NCBI RefSeq assembly: GCF_964355755.1
Contig: NC_092675.1
Coordinates: forward strand, 13,283,312 to 13,347,311
Direction: 5' to 3'
Length of the DNA: 64,000 nucleotides
From: Antedon mediterranea
Taxonomy: Eukaryota; Echinodermata; Crinoidea; Comatulida; Antedonidae
Part shown: positions 36,238 through 49,059 of the stretch, piece after piece
Layout of the letters: each line of letters begins with the position of its first letter
Position numbering within the stretch: the first letter of the stretch is position 1
Notes under the pieces: generated by a model
Told to the model about the DNA's origin: nothing
What the model saw: only the letters and a program-made list of their open reading frames with translations
The model's database searches: none
Program-made: the position numbers and the translations under genes

Positions 36238-38701
36238 AGCTTCAAATCGCATTTGGAGACGTTTTAGACCATTTTGTGATTTTCGAAAAAACTTTTTAAC
36301 ATAAAAACACAAAAGTGCTTAGAATAGCTTCAAATCACATTTGGAGACATTTTAGACCATTTTGTGATTTTCGAAAAAACTTGTTAACATAAAAACACGA
36401 AGTGCTTAGAATAGCTTCAAATCGCATTTGGAAACGTTTTAGACCATTTTGTGATTTTCGAAAAAAATTGTTAACATAAAAACACCAAAGTGCTTAGAAT
36501 CACATTATAAACCGTTTTAGACCATTTTGAGCATTTCGATAACAATTTTCACACAAAAACATCAAAGAGCACAAAATAGCTTAATATCGTATTTAAAAAT
36601 GTTTTAGACCATTTTGAGCATTTAGATAAAACTTTTTCAAACAAAACACCAAAGTGCTTAGAATAGCTTCAAATCGCATTTGGAGACGTTTTAGACCATT
36701 TTGTGATTTTTGAAAAAACTTGTTAACATAAAAACACCAAAGTGCTTAGAATAGCTTCAAATCACATTTGGAGACGTTTTAGACCATTTTGTGATTTTCG
36801 AAAAAACTTGTTAACATAAAAACACGAAAGTGCTTAGAATAGCTTCAAATCGCATTTGGAAACGTTTTAGACCATTTTGTGATTTTCGAAAAAACTTGTT
36901 AACATAAAAACACGAAAGTGCTTAGAATAGCTTCAAATCGCATTTGGAAACGTTTTAGACCATTTTGTGATTTTCGAAAAAACTTGTTAACATAAAAACA
37001 CGAAAGTGCTTAGAATAGCTTCAAATCGCATTTGGAAACGTTTTAGACCATTTTGTGATTTTCGAAAAAAAATTGTTAACATAAAAACACCAAAGTGTTT
37101 AGAATAGCTTCAAATCGCATTTGGAGACGTTTTAGACCAATTTGTGATTTTCGAAAAAACTTATCAACATAAAAACACCAAAGGGTTTAGAATAGCTTCA
37201 AATCGCATTTGGAGACGTTTTAGACCATTTTGTGATTTTGAAAAAACTTGTTAACATAAAAACACCAAAGTGCTTAGAATAGCATCAAATCGCATTTGGA
37301 GACGTTTTAGACCATTTTGTGATTTTCGAAAAAACTTGTTAACATAAAAACACCAAAGTGCTTAGAATAGCTTCAAATCGTATTTGGAGACGTTTTAGAC
37401 CATTTTGAGATTTTCGAAAAAACTTGGTTACACAAAAACATCAAAGTGCTTAAAATCACATTATAAACCGTTTTAGACCATTTTGAGCATTTCGGTAACA
37501 CTTTTCACACAAAAACATCAAAGAGCACAAAATAGCTTAATATCGTATTTAAAAACGTTTTAGACCATTTTGAGCCTTTAGACAAAACTTTTTCACACAA
37601 AACACCAAAGTGCTTAGAATAGCTTCAAATCGCATTTGGAGACGTTTTAGACCATTTTGTGCATTTCGATGAAACTTGGTTACACAAAAACATCAAAGTG
37701 CTTAAAATCACATTATAAATCGTTTTAGACCATTTTGAGCATTTCGACAAAACTTTTTCACACAAAATACCAAAGTGCTTAGAATAGCTTCAAATCGCAT
37801 TTGGAGACGTTTTAGACCATTTTGTGATTTTCGAAAAAACTTTTTAACATAAAAACACCAAAGTGCTTAGAATAGCTTCAAATCACATTTGGAGACGTTT
37901 TAGACCATAAGTGCTTAGAATCACATTATAAACCGTTTTAGACCATTTTGAGCATTTCGATAACAATTTTCACACAAAAACATCAAAGAGCACAAAATAG
38001 CTTAATATCGTATTTAAAAATGTTTTAGACCATTTTGAGCATTTAGATAAAACTTTTTCACACAAAACACCAAAGTGCTTAGAATAGCTTCAAATCGCAT
38101 TTGGAGACGTTTTAGACCATTTTGTGATTTTTGAAAAAACTTGTTAACATAAAAACACCAAAGTGCTTAGAATAGCTTCAAATCACATTTGGAGACGTTT
38201 TAGACCATTTTGTGATTTTCGAAAAAACTTGTTAACATAAAAACACGAAAGTGCTTAGAATAGCTTCAAATCGCATTTGGAAACGTTTTAGACCATTTAG
38301 TGATTTTCGAAAAAACTTGTTAACATAAAAACACGAAAGTGCTTAGAATAGCTTCAAATCGCATTTGGAAACGTTTTAGACCATTTTGTGATTTTCGAAA
38401 AAAATTGTTAACATAAAAACACCAAAGTGTTTAGAATAGCTTCAAATCGCATTTGGAGACGTTTTAGACCAATTTGTGATTTTCGAAAAAACTTATCAAC
38501 ATAAAAACACCAAAGGGTTTAGAATAGCTTCAAATCGCATTTGGAGACGTTTTAGACCATTTTGTGATTTTCGAAAAAACTTGTTAACATAAAAACACGA
38601 AAGTGCTTAGAATAGCTTCAAATCGCATTTGGAAACGTTTTAGACCATTTTGTGATTTTCGAAAAAACTTGTTAACATAAAAACATGAAAGTGCTTAGAA
38701 T

Positions 38702-38789
38702 AGCTTCAAATCGTATTTGGAGACGTTTTAGACCATTTTGAGATTTTCGAAAAAAACTGTTAACATAAAAACACCAAAGTGCTTAGAAT
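38702..38789 (+). repeat. Chimeric H/G1 monomer
   Basis: It starts like H (TCGTATTTGG, GAGATTTTCG) but ends like G1 (AAAAAAACTGTTAAC) and is followed by G2. The same hybrid is at 54765-54852, 16,063 bp away. The hybrid existed before the block was duplicated. Confidence 0.88.
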
Positions 38790-40754
38790 AGCTTCAAATC
38801 GCATTTGGAGATGTTTTAGAACATTTTGTGTTCTTCGAAAAAACCTGTTAACATAAAAACACCAAAGTGCTTAGAATAGCTTCAAATCGCATTTGGAGAC
38901 GTTTTAGACCATTTTGTGATTTTTGAAAAAACTTGTTAACATAAAAACACCAAAGTGCTTAGAATAGCTTCAAATCGCATTTGGAAACGTTTTAGACCAT
39001 TTTGTGATTTTCGAAAAAGATTGTTAACATAAAAACACCAAAGTGCTTAGAATCACAATATAAACCGTTTTAGACCATTTTGAGCATTTCGATAACAATT
39101 TTCACACAAAAACATCAAAGAGCACAAAATAGCTTAATATCGTATTTAAAAATGTTTTAGACCATTTTGAGCATTTAGATAAAACTTTTTCACACAAAAC
39201 ACCAAAGTGCTTAGAATAGCTTCAAATCGCATTTGGAGACGGTTTAGACCATTTTGTGATTTTGAAAAAACTTGTTAACATAAAAACACCAAAGTGCTTA
39301 GAATAGCTTCAAATCGCATTTGGAGACGTTTTAGATCATTTTGTGATTTTCGAAAGAACTTGTTAACATAAAAACACCAAAGTGCTTAGAATAGCTTCAA
39401 ATCGTATTTGGAGACGTTTTAGACCATTTTGAGATTTTCGAAAAAACTTGGTTACACAAAAACATCAAAGTGCTTAAAATCACATTATAAACCGTTTTAG
39501 ACCATTTTGAACATTTCGATAACACTTTTCACACAAAAACATCAAAGAGCACAAAATAGCTTAATATCGTATTTAAAAACGTTTTAGACCATTTTGAGCA
39601 TTTCGACAAAACTTTTTCACACAAAACACCAAAGTGCTTAGAATAGCTTCAAATCGCATTTGGAGACGTTTTAGACCAATTTGTGCATTTCGATGAAACT
39701 TGATTACACAAAAACATCAACGTGCTTAAAATCACATTATAAACCGTTTTAGACCATTTTGAGCATTTCGATAACACTTTTCACACAAAAACATCAAAGA
39801 GCACAAAATAGCTTAATATCGTATTTAAAAAACGTTTTAGACCATTTTTTGAGCATTTAGACAAAACTTTTTCACACAAAACACCAAAGTGCTTAGAATA
39901 GCTTCAAATCGCATTTGGAGACGTTTTAGACCATTTTGTGATTTTCGAAAAAACTTATCAACATAAAAACACCAAAGGGTTTAGAATAGCTTCAAATCGC
40001 ATTTGAAGACGTTTTAGACCATTTTGTGATTTTTGAAAAAACTTGTTAACATAAAAACACCAAAGTGCTTAGAATAGCTTCAAATCACATTTGGAGACGT
40101 TTTAGACCATTTTGTGATTTTCGAAAAAACTTGTTAACATAAAAACACGAAAGTGCTTAGAATAGCTTCAAATCGCATTTGGAAACGTTTTAGACCATTT
40201 TGTGATTTTCGAAAAAGATTGTTAACATAAAAACACCAAAGTGCTTAGAATCACAATATAAACCGTTTTAGACCATTTTGAGCATTTCGATAACAATTTT
40301 CACACAAAAACATCAAAGAGCACAAAATAGCTTAATATCGTATTTAAAAATGTTTTAGACCATTTTGAGCATTTAGATAAAATTTTTCACACAAAACACC
40401 AAAGTGCTTAGAATAGCTTCAAATCGCATTTGGAGACGGTTTAGACCATTTTGTGATTTTGAAAAAACTTGTTAACATAAAAACACCAAAGTGCTTAGAA
40501 TAGCTTCAAATCGCATTTGGAGACGTTTTAGACCATTTTGTGATTTTCGAAAAAACTTGTTAACATAAAAACACCAAAGTGCTTAGAATAGCTTCAAATC
40601 GTATTTGGAGACGTTTTAGACCATTTTGAGATTTTCGAAAAAACTTGGTTACACAAAAACATCAAAGTGCTTAAAATCACATTATAAACCGTTTTAGACC
40701 ATTTTGAACATTTCGATAACACTTTTCACACAAAAACATCAAAGAGCACAAAAT

Positions 40755-40841
40755 AGCTTAATATCGTATTTAAAAACGTTTTAGACCATTTTGAGCATTT
40801 AGATAAAACTTTTTCACACAAAACACCAAAGTGCTTAGAAT
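40755..40841 (+). repeat. Chimeric C/C2 monomer (87 bp)
   Basis: The 5' part is C type (AAAACGTTTTAG) and the 3' part is C2 type (GCATTTAGATAAAAC). It marks the left edge, about 40783, of the block shared with 35335-38740. The duplication junction can therefore be placed inside this monomer, in or near the shared box. Confidence 0.85.
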
Positions 40842-41016
40842 AGCTTCAAATCGCATTTGGAGACGTTTTAGACCAATTTGTGATTTTTGAAAAAACTTGT
40901 TAACATAAAAACACCAAAGTGCTTAGAATAGCTTCAAATCACATTTGGAGACGTTTTAGACCATTTTGTGATTTTGAACAAACTTGTTAACATAAAAACA
41001 CCAAAGTGCTTAGAAT

Positions 41017-41685
41017 AGCTTCAAATCGTATTTGGAGACGTTTTAGACCATTTTGAGATTTTCGAAAAAACTTGGTTACACAAAAACATCAAAGTGCTTA
41101 AAATCACATTATAAACCGTTTTAGACCATTTTGAGCATTTCGATAACACTTTTCACACAAAAACATCAAAGAGCACAAAATAGCTTAATATCGTATTTAA
41201 AAACGTTTTAGACCATTTTGAGCATTTAGACAAAACTTTTTCACACAAAACACCAAAGTGCTTAGAATAGCTTCAAATCGCATTTGGAGACGTTTTAGAC
41301 CAATTTGTGCATTTCGATGAAACTTGATTACACAAAAACATCAACGTGCTTAAAATCACATTATAAACCGTTTTAGACCATTTTGAGAATTTCGATAACA
41401 CTTTTCACACAAAAACATCAAAGAGCACAAAATAGCTTAATATCGTATTTAAAAACGTTTTAGACCATTTTGAGCATTTAGACAAAACTTTTTCACACAA
41501 AACACCAAAGTGCTTAGAATAGCTTCAAATCGCATTTGGAGACGTTTTAGACCATTTTGTGCATTTCGATGAAACTTGGTTACACAAAAACATCAAAGTG
41601 CTTAAAATCACATTATAAATCGTTTTAGACCATTTTGAGCATTTCGACAAAACTTTTTCACACAAAATACCAAAGGGCTTAGAAT
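41017..41685 (+). repeat. 669-bp octameric module, copy 10
   Basis: Full order and length. Here the first C already carries GCATTTAGAC (the form usual for the second C), the second B is preceded by TCAACGTGC and has GAGAATTTCG, and E ends AAAGGGCTTAG. It sits in the block that repeats 35335-38740 at offset about 5448. Confidence 0.9.
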
Positions 41686-44238
41686 AGCTTCAAATCGCAT
41701 TTGGAGACGTTTTAGACCATTTTGTGATTTTCGAAAAAACTTTTTAACATAAAAAGACCAAAGTGCTTAGAATAGCTTCAAATCACATTTGGAGACGTTT
41801 TAGACCATTTTGTGATTTTCGAAAAAACTTGTTAACATAAAAACACGAAAGTGCTTAGAATAGCTTCAAATCGCATTTGGAAACGTTTTAGACCATTTTG
41901 TGATTTTCGAAAAAAATTGTTAACATAAAAACACCAAAGTGCTTAGAATCACATTATAAACCGTTTTAGACCATTTTGAGCATTTCGATAACAATTTTCA
42001 CACAAAAACATCAAAGAGCACAAAATAGCTTAATATCGTATTTAAAAATGTTTTAGACCATTTTGAGCATTTAGATAAAACTTTTTCACACAAAACACCA
42101 AAGTGCTTAGAATAGCTTCAAATCGCATTTGGAGACGTTTTAGACCATTTTGTGATTTTTGAAAAAACTTGTTAACATAAAAACACCAAAGTGCTTAGAA
42201 TAGCTTCAAATCACATTTGGAGACGTTTTAGACCATTTTGTGATTTTCGAAAAAACTTGTTAACATAAAAACACGAAAGTGCTTAGAATAGCTTCAAATC
42301 GCATTTGGAAACGTTTTAGACCATTTTGTGATTTTCGAAAAAACTTGTTAACATAAAAACACGAAAGTGCTTAGAATAGCTTCAAATCGCATTTGGAAAC
42401 GTTTTAGACCATTTTGTGATTTTCGAAAAAACTTGTTAACATAAAAACACGAAAGTGCTTAGAATAGCTTCAAATCGCATTTGGAAACGTTTTAGACCAT
42501 TTTGTGATTTTCGAAAAAAAATTGTTAACATAAAAACACCAAAGTGTTTAGAATAGCTTCAAATCGCATTTGGAGACGTTTTAGACCAATTTGTGATTTT
42601 CGAAAAAACTTATCAACATAAAAACACCAAAGGGTTTAGAATAGCTTCAAATCGCATTTGGAGACGTTTTAGACCATTTTGTGATTTTGAAAAAACTTGT
42701 TAACATAAAAACACCAAAGTGCTTAGAATAGCTTCAAATCGCATTTGGAGACGTTTTAGACCATTTTGTGATTTTCGAAAAAACTTGTTAACATAAAAAC
42801 ACCAAAGTGCTTAGAATAGCTTCAAATCGTATTTGGAGACGTTTTAGACCATTTTGAGATTTTCGAAAAAACTTGGTTACACAAAAACATCAAAGTGCTT
42901 AAAATCACATTATAAACCGTTTTAGACCATTTTGAGCATTTCGGTAACACTTTTCACACAAAAACATCAAAGAGCACAAAATAGCTTAATATCGTATTTA
43001 AAAACGTTTTAGACCATTTTGAGCCTTTAGACAAAACTTTTTCACACAAAACACCAAAGTGCTTAGAATAGCTTCAAATCGCATTTGGAGACGTTTTAGA
43101 CCATTTTGTGCATTTCGATGAAACTTGGTTACACAAAAACATCAAAGTGCTTAAAATCACATTATAAATCGTTTTAGACCATTTTGAGCATTTCGACAAA
43201 ACTTTTTCACACAAAATACCAAAGTGCTTAGAATAGCTTCAAATCGCATTTGGAGACGTTTTAGACCATTTTGTGATTTTCGAAAAAACTTTTTAACATA
43301 AAAACACCAAAGTGCTTAGAATAGCTTCAAATCACATTTGGAGACGTTTTAGACCATAAGTGCTTAGAATCACATTATAAACCGTTTTAGACCATTTTGA
43401 GCATTTCGATAACAATTTTCACACAAAAACACCAAAGAGCACAAAATAGCTTAATATCGTATTTAAAAATGTTTTAGACAATTTTGAGCATTTAGATAAA
43501 ACTTTTTCACACAAAACACCAAAGTTCTTAGAATAGCTTCAAATCGCATTTGGAGACGTTTTAGACCATTTTGTGATTTTTGAAAAAACTTGTTAACATA
43601 AAAACACCAAAGTGCTTAGAATAGCTTCAAATCACATTTGGAGACGTTTTAGACCATTTTGTGATTTTCGAAAAAACTTGTTAACATAAAAACACGAAAG
43701 TGCTTAGAATAGCTTCAAATCGCATTTGGAAACGTTTTAGACCATTTAGTGATTTTCGAAAAAACTTGTTAACATAAAAACACGAAAGTGCTTAGAATAG
43801 CTTCAAATCGCATTTGGAAACGTTTTAGACCATTTTGTGATTTTCGAAAAAAATTGTTAACATAAAAACACCAAAGTGTTTAGAATAGCTTCAAATCGCA
43901 TTTGGAGACGTTTTAGACCAATTTGTGATTTTCGAAAAAACTTATCAACATAAAAACACCAAAGGGTTTAGAATAGCTTCAAATCGCATTTGGAGACGTT
44001 TTAGACCATTTTGTGATTTTCGAAAAAACTTGTTAACATAAAAACACGAAAGTGCTTAGAATAGCTTCAAATCGCATTTGGAAACGTTTTAGACCATTTT
44101 GTGATTTTCGAAAAAACTTGTTAACATAAAAACATGAAAGTGCTTAGAATAGCTTCAAATCGTATTTGGAGACGTTTTAGACCATTTTGTGATTTTCGAA
44201 AAAACTTGTTAACATAAAAACACCAATGTGCTTAGAAT

Positions 44239-45240
44239 AGCTTCAAATCGCATTTTGAGACGTTTTAGACCATTTTGTGCATTTCGATGAAACTTGGTTA
44301 CACAAAAACATCAAAGTGCTTAAAATCACATTATAAACCATTTTAGACCATTTTGAGCATTTCGATAACACTTTTCACACAAAAACATCAAAGAGCACAA
44401 AATAGCTTAATATCGTATTTAAAAACGTTTTAGACCATTTTGAGCATTTCGACAAAACTTTTTCACACAAAACACCAAAGTGCTTAGAATAGCTTCAAAT
44501 CGCATTTGGAGACGTTTTAGACCATTTTGTGATTTTCGAAAAAACTTGTTAACATAAAAACATCAAAGTGTACAGAATAACTTCAAATCGCATTTGGAGA
44601 CCGTTTTAGGCCAATTTGTGATTTTCGAAAAAACTTGTTAACCTAAAAATACCAAAGTGTTTAGAATAGCTTCAAATCGCATTTGGAGACGTTTTAGAAC
44701 ATTTTGTGATTTTCGAAAAAACTTGTTAACATAAAAACACCAAAGTGCTTCAAATCGCATTTGGAGACATTTTAGACCAATTTGTGATTTTTGAAAAAAC
44801 TTGTTAACATAAAAACACCAAAGTGCTTACAATAGCTTCAAATCGTATTTGGAGACGTTTTAGACCATTTTGTGATTTTCGAAAAAACTTGTTAACATAA
44901 AAACACCAAAGTACTTAGAATAGCTTCAAATCGCATTTGGAGACGTTTTAGACCATTTTATGCATTTCGATGAAACTTGGTTACACAAAAACATCAAAGT
45001 GCTTAAAATCACATTATAATCCGTTTTAGACCATTTTGAGCATTTCGATAACACTTTTCACACAAAAACATCAAAGAGCACAAAATAGCTTAATATCGTA
45101 TTTAAAAACTTTTTAGACCATTTTGAGCATTTCGACAAAACTTTTTCACACAAAACACCAAAGTGCTTAGAATAGCTTCAAATCGCATTTGGAGACGTTT
45201 TAGACCATTTTGTGATTTTCGAAAAAAATTGTTAACATAA
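44239..45240 (+). repeat. Third locus of the 683-bp unit
   Basis: 44239-44921 is 683 bp and keeps the full TTTGGAGACATTTT, so it predates, or escaped, the 1-bp loss seen at 9.4 and 26.5 kb. It has ACTTCAAATCG after GTGTACAGAAT as in the 7.3- and 8.5-kb copies. From 44922 the second unit begins with CATTTTATGC and then switches near 45240 into an A'' monomer (CACGAAAG). The fourth locus at about 55796-56560 shows the same switch. Confidence 0.87.
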
Positions 45241-47130
45241 AAACACGAAAGTGCTTAGAATAGCTTCAAATCGCATTTGGAAACGTTTTAGACCATTTTG
45301 TGATTTTCGAAAAAAATTGTTAACATAAAAACACCAAAGTGTTTAGAATAGCTTCAAATCGCATTTGGAGACGTTTTAGACCAATTTGTGATTTTCGAAA
45401 AAACTTATCAACATAAAAACACCAAAGGGTTTAGAATAGCTTCAAATCGCATTTGGAGACGTTTTAGACCATTTTGTGATTTTGAAAAAACTTGTTAACA
45501 TAAAAACACAAAAGTGCTTAGAATAGCTTCAAATCGCATTTGGAGACGTTTTAGACCATTTTGTGATTTTCGAAAAAACTTGTTAACATAAAAACACCAA
45601 AGTGCTTAGAATAGCTTCAAATCGTATTTGGAGACGTTTTAGACCATTTTGAGATTTTCGAAAAAAATTGGTTACACAAAAACATCAAAGTGCTTAAAAT
45701 CACATTATAAACCGTTTTAGACCATTTTTAGCATTTCGGTAACACTTTTCACACAAAAACATCAAAGAGCACAAAATAGCTTAATATCGTATTTAAAAAC
45801 GTTTTAGACCATTTTGAGCATTTAGACAAAACTTTTTCACACAAAACACCAAAGTGCTTAGAATAGCTTCAAATCGCATTTGGAGACGTTTTAGACCATT
45901 TTGTGCATTTCGATGAAACTTGGTTACACAAAAACATCAAAGTGCTTAAAATCACATTATAAATCGTTTTAGACCATTTTGAGCATTTCGACAAAACTTT
46001 TTCACACAAAATACCAAAGTGCTTAGAATAGCTTCAAATCGCATTTGGAGACGTTTTAGACCATTTTGTGATTTTCGAAAAAACTTTTTAACATAAAAAC
46101 ACCAAAGTGCTTAGAATAGCTTCAAATCACATTTGGAGACGTTTTAGACCATAAGTGCTTAGAATCACATTATAAACCGTTTTAGACCATTTTGAGCATT
46201 TCGATAACAATTTTCACACAAAAACATCAAAGAGCACAAAATAGCTTAATATCGTATTTAAAAATGTTTTAGACCATTTTGAGCATTTAGATAAAACTTT
46301 TTCACACAAAACACCAAAGTGCTTAGAATAGCTTCAAATCGCATTTGGAGACGTTTTAGACCATTTTGTGATTTTTGAAAAAACTTGTTAACATAAAAAC
46401 ACCAAAGTGCTTAGAATAGCTTCAAATCACATTTGGAGATGTTTTAGACCATTTTGTGATTTTTGAAAAAACTTGTTAACATAAAAACACGAAAGTGCTT
46501 AGAATAGCTTCAAATCACATTTGGAGACGTTGTAGACCATTTTGTGATTTTTGAAAAAACTTGTTAACATAAAAACACGAAAGTGCTTAGAATAGCTTCA
46601 AATCGCATTTGGAAACGTTTTAGACCATTTTGTGATTTTCGAAAAAGATTGTTAACATAAAAACACCAATGTGCTTAGAATCACAATATAAACCGTTTTA
46701 GACCATTTTGAGCATTTCGATAACAATTTTCACACAAAAACATCAAAGAGCACAAAATAGCTTAATATTGTATTTATAAATGTTTTAGACCATTTTGAGC
46801 ATTTCGACAAAACTTTTTCACACAAAACACCAAAGTGCTTAGAATAGCTTCAAATCGCATTTGGAGACGTTTTTTATACCATTTTGTGATTTCGATGAAA
46901 CTTGATTACACAAAAACATCAAAGTGCTTAAAATCACATTATAAACCGTTTTAGACCATTTTGAGCATTTCGATAACACTTTTCACACAAAAACATCAAA
47001 GAGCACAAAATAGCTTAATATCGTATTTAAAAACGTTTTAGACCATTTTGAGCATTTAGACAAAACTTTTTCACACAAAACACCAAAGTGCTTAGAATAG
47101 CTTCAAATCGCATTTGGAGACGTTTTAGAA
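44345..47130 (+). repeat. Segment duplicated at 55650-58435 (offset 11,305)
   Basis: Anchors at one constant offset: GTGTACAG (44563/55868), F (46118/57423), GTTGTAGACC (46.5/57.8 kb), CTTAATATTGTATTTATAAA (46.77/58.07 kb) and GTTTTTTATACC (46866/58171). I saw only a few single-base differences, such as AACACAAAAG at about 45505 against AACACCAAAG. It is among the closest large pairs in the window. Confidence 0.9.
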
Positions 47131-49059
47131 CATTTTGTGCATTTCGATGAAACTTGGTTACACAAAAACATCAAAGTGCTTAAAATCACATTATAAATCG
47201 TTTTAGACCATTTTGAGCATTTCGACAAAACTTTTTCACACAAAATACCAAAGTGCTTAGAATAGCTTCAAATCGCATTTGGAGACGTTTTAGACCATTT
47301 TGTGATTTTCGAAAAAACTTTTTAACATAAAAACACCAAAGTGCTTAGAATAGCTTCAAATCACATTTGGAGACATTTTAGACCATTTTGTGATTTTCGA
47401 AAAAACTTGTTAACATAAAAACACGAAAGTGCTTAGAATAGCTTCAAATCGCATTTGGAAACGTTTTAGACCATTTTGTGATTTTCGAAAAAAATTGTTA
47501 ACATAAAAACACCAAAGTGCTTAGAATCACATTATAAACCGTTTTAGACCATTTTGAGCATTTCGATAACAATTTTCACACAAAAACATCAAAGAGCACA
47601 AAATAGCTTAATATCGTATTTAAAAATGTTTTAGACCATTTTGAGCATTTAGATAAAACTTTTTCACACAAAACACCAAAGTGCTTAGAATAGCTTCAAA
47701 TCGCATTTGGAGACGTTTTAGACCATTTTGTGATTTTTGAAAAAACTTGTTAACATAAAAACACCAAAGTGCTTAGAATAGCTTCAAATCACATTTGGAG
47801 ACGTTTTAGACCATTTTGTGATTTTCGAAAAAACTTGTTAACATAAAAACACGAAAGTGCTTAGAATAGCTTCAAATCGCATTTGGAAACGTTTTAGACC
47901 ATTTTGTGATTTTCGAAAAAACTTGTTAACATAAAAACACGAAAGTGCTTAGAATAGCTTCAAATCGCATTTGGAAACGTTTTAGACCATTTTGTGATTT
48001 TCGAAAAAAATTGTTAACATAAAAACACCAAAGTGTTTAGAATAGCTTCAAATCGCATTTGGAGACGTTTTAGACCAATTTGTGATTTTCGAAAAAACTT
48101 ATCAACATAAAAACACCAAAGGGTTTAGAATAGCTTCAAATCGCATTTGGAGACGTTTTAGACCATTTTGTGATTTTGAAAAAACTTGTTAACATAAAAA
48201 CACCAAAGTGCTTAGAATAGCTTCAAATCGCATTTGGAGACGTTTTAGACCATTTTGTGATTTTCGAAAAAACTTGTTAACATAAAAACACCAAAGTGCT
48301 TAGAATAGCTTCAAATCGTATTTGGAGACGTTTTAGACCATTTTGAGATTTTCGAAAAAACTTGGTTACACAAAAACATCAAAGTGCTTAAAATCACATT
48401 ATAAACCGTTTTAGACCATTTTGAGCATTTCGATAACACTTTTCACACAAAAACATCAAAGAGCACAAAATAGCTTAATATCGTATTTAAAAACGTTTTA
48501 GACCATTTTGAGCATTTCGACAAAACTTTTTCACACAAAACACCAAAGTGCTTAGAATAGCTTCAAATCGCATTTGGAGACGTTTTAGACCAATTTGTGC
48601 ATTTCGATGAAACTTGATTACACAAAAACATCAAAGTGCTTAAAATCACATTATAAACCGTTTTAGACCATTTTGAGCATTTCGATAACACTTTTCACAC
48701 AAAAACATCAAAGAGCACAAAATAGCTTAATATCGTATTTAAAAACGTTTTAGACCATTTTGAGCATTTAGACAAAACTTTTTCACACAAAACACCAAAG
48801 TGCTTAGAATAGCTTCAAATCGCATTTGGAGACGTTTTAGAACATTTTGTGTTTTTCGAAAAAAACTGTTAACATAAAAACACCAAAGTGCTTAGAATAG
48901 CTTCAAATCGCATTTGGAGACGTTTTAGAACATTTTGTGTTCTTCGAAAAAACCTGTTAACATAAAAACACCAAAGTGCTTAGAATAGCTTCAAATCGCA
49001 TTCGGAGACGTTTTAGACCATTTTGTGATTTTTGAAAAAACTTGTTAACATAAAAACAC
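47131..49059 (+). repeat. Spacer between two long duplicated segments
   Basis: It starts inside a D monomer whose 5' part is G-like (GAACATTTTGTGCATTTCG, monomer 47099-47186). Then come E, A, A', A'', B2-C2, A series, the 504-bp hexamer (48307-48810) and G1-G2 (48811 on). The order is not the one found between the corresponding far copies (58435-60177). The ~11.2-kb duplication is therefore interrupted here by a replaced or rearranged section. Confidence 0.82.

Larger units (their letters stand above)
35335..39670 (+). repeat. Block with further copies at 40783-44188 and 51690-55830
   Basis: Copy at 40783-44188: offset 5448-5449 at GAACAAAC (35528/40976), F (37874/43323) and GAGCCTTTAG (37574/43023). 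Copy at 51690-55830: offset 16,150-16,151 at GAGCCTTTAG (53725) and F (54025). That offset falls to 16,063 after one A monomer is missing from the far copy near 54660 and returns to 16,151 after one A' monomer is missing from the near copy near 38970. CATTTAGTGATTTT (38295) is shared by all three, and by position 511. Confidence 0.9.
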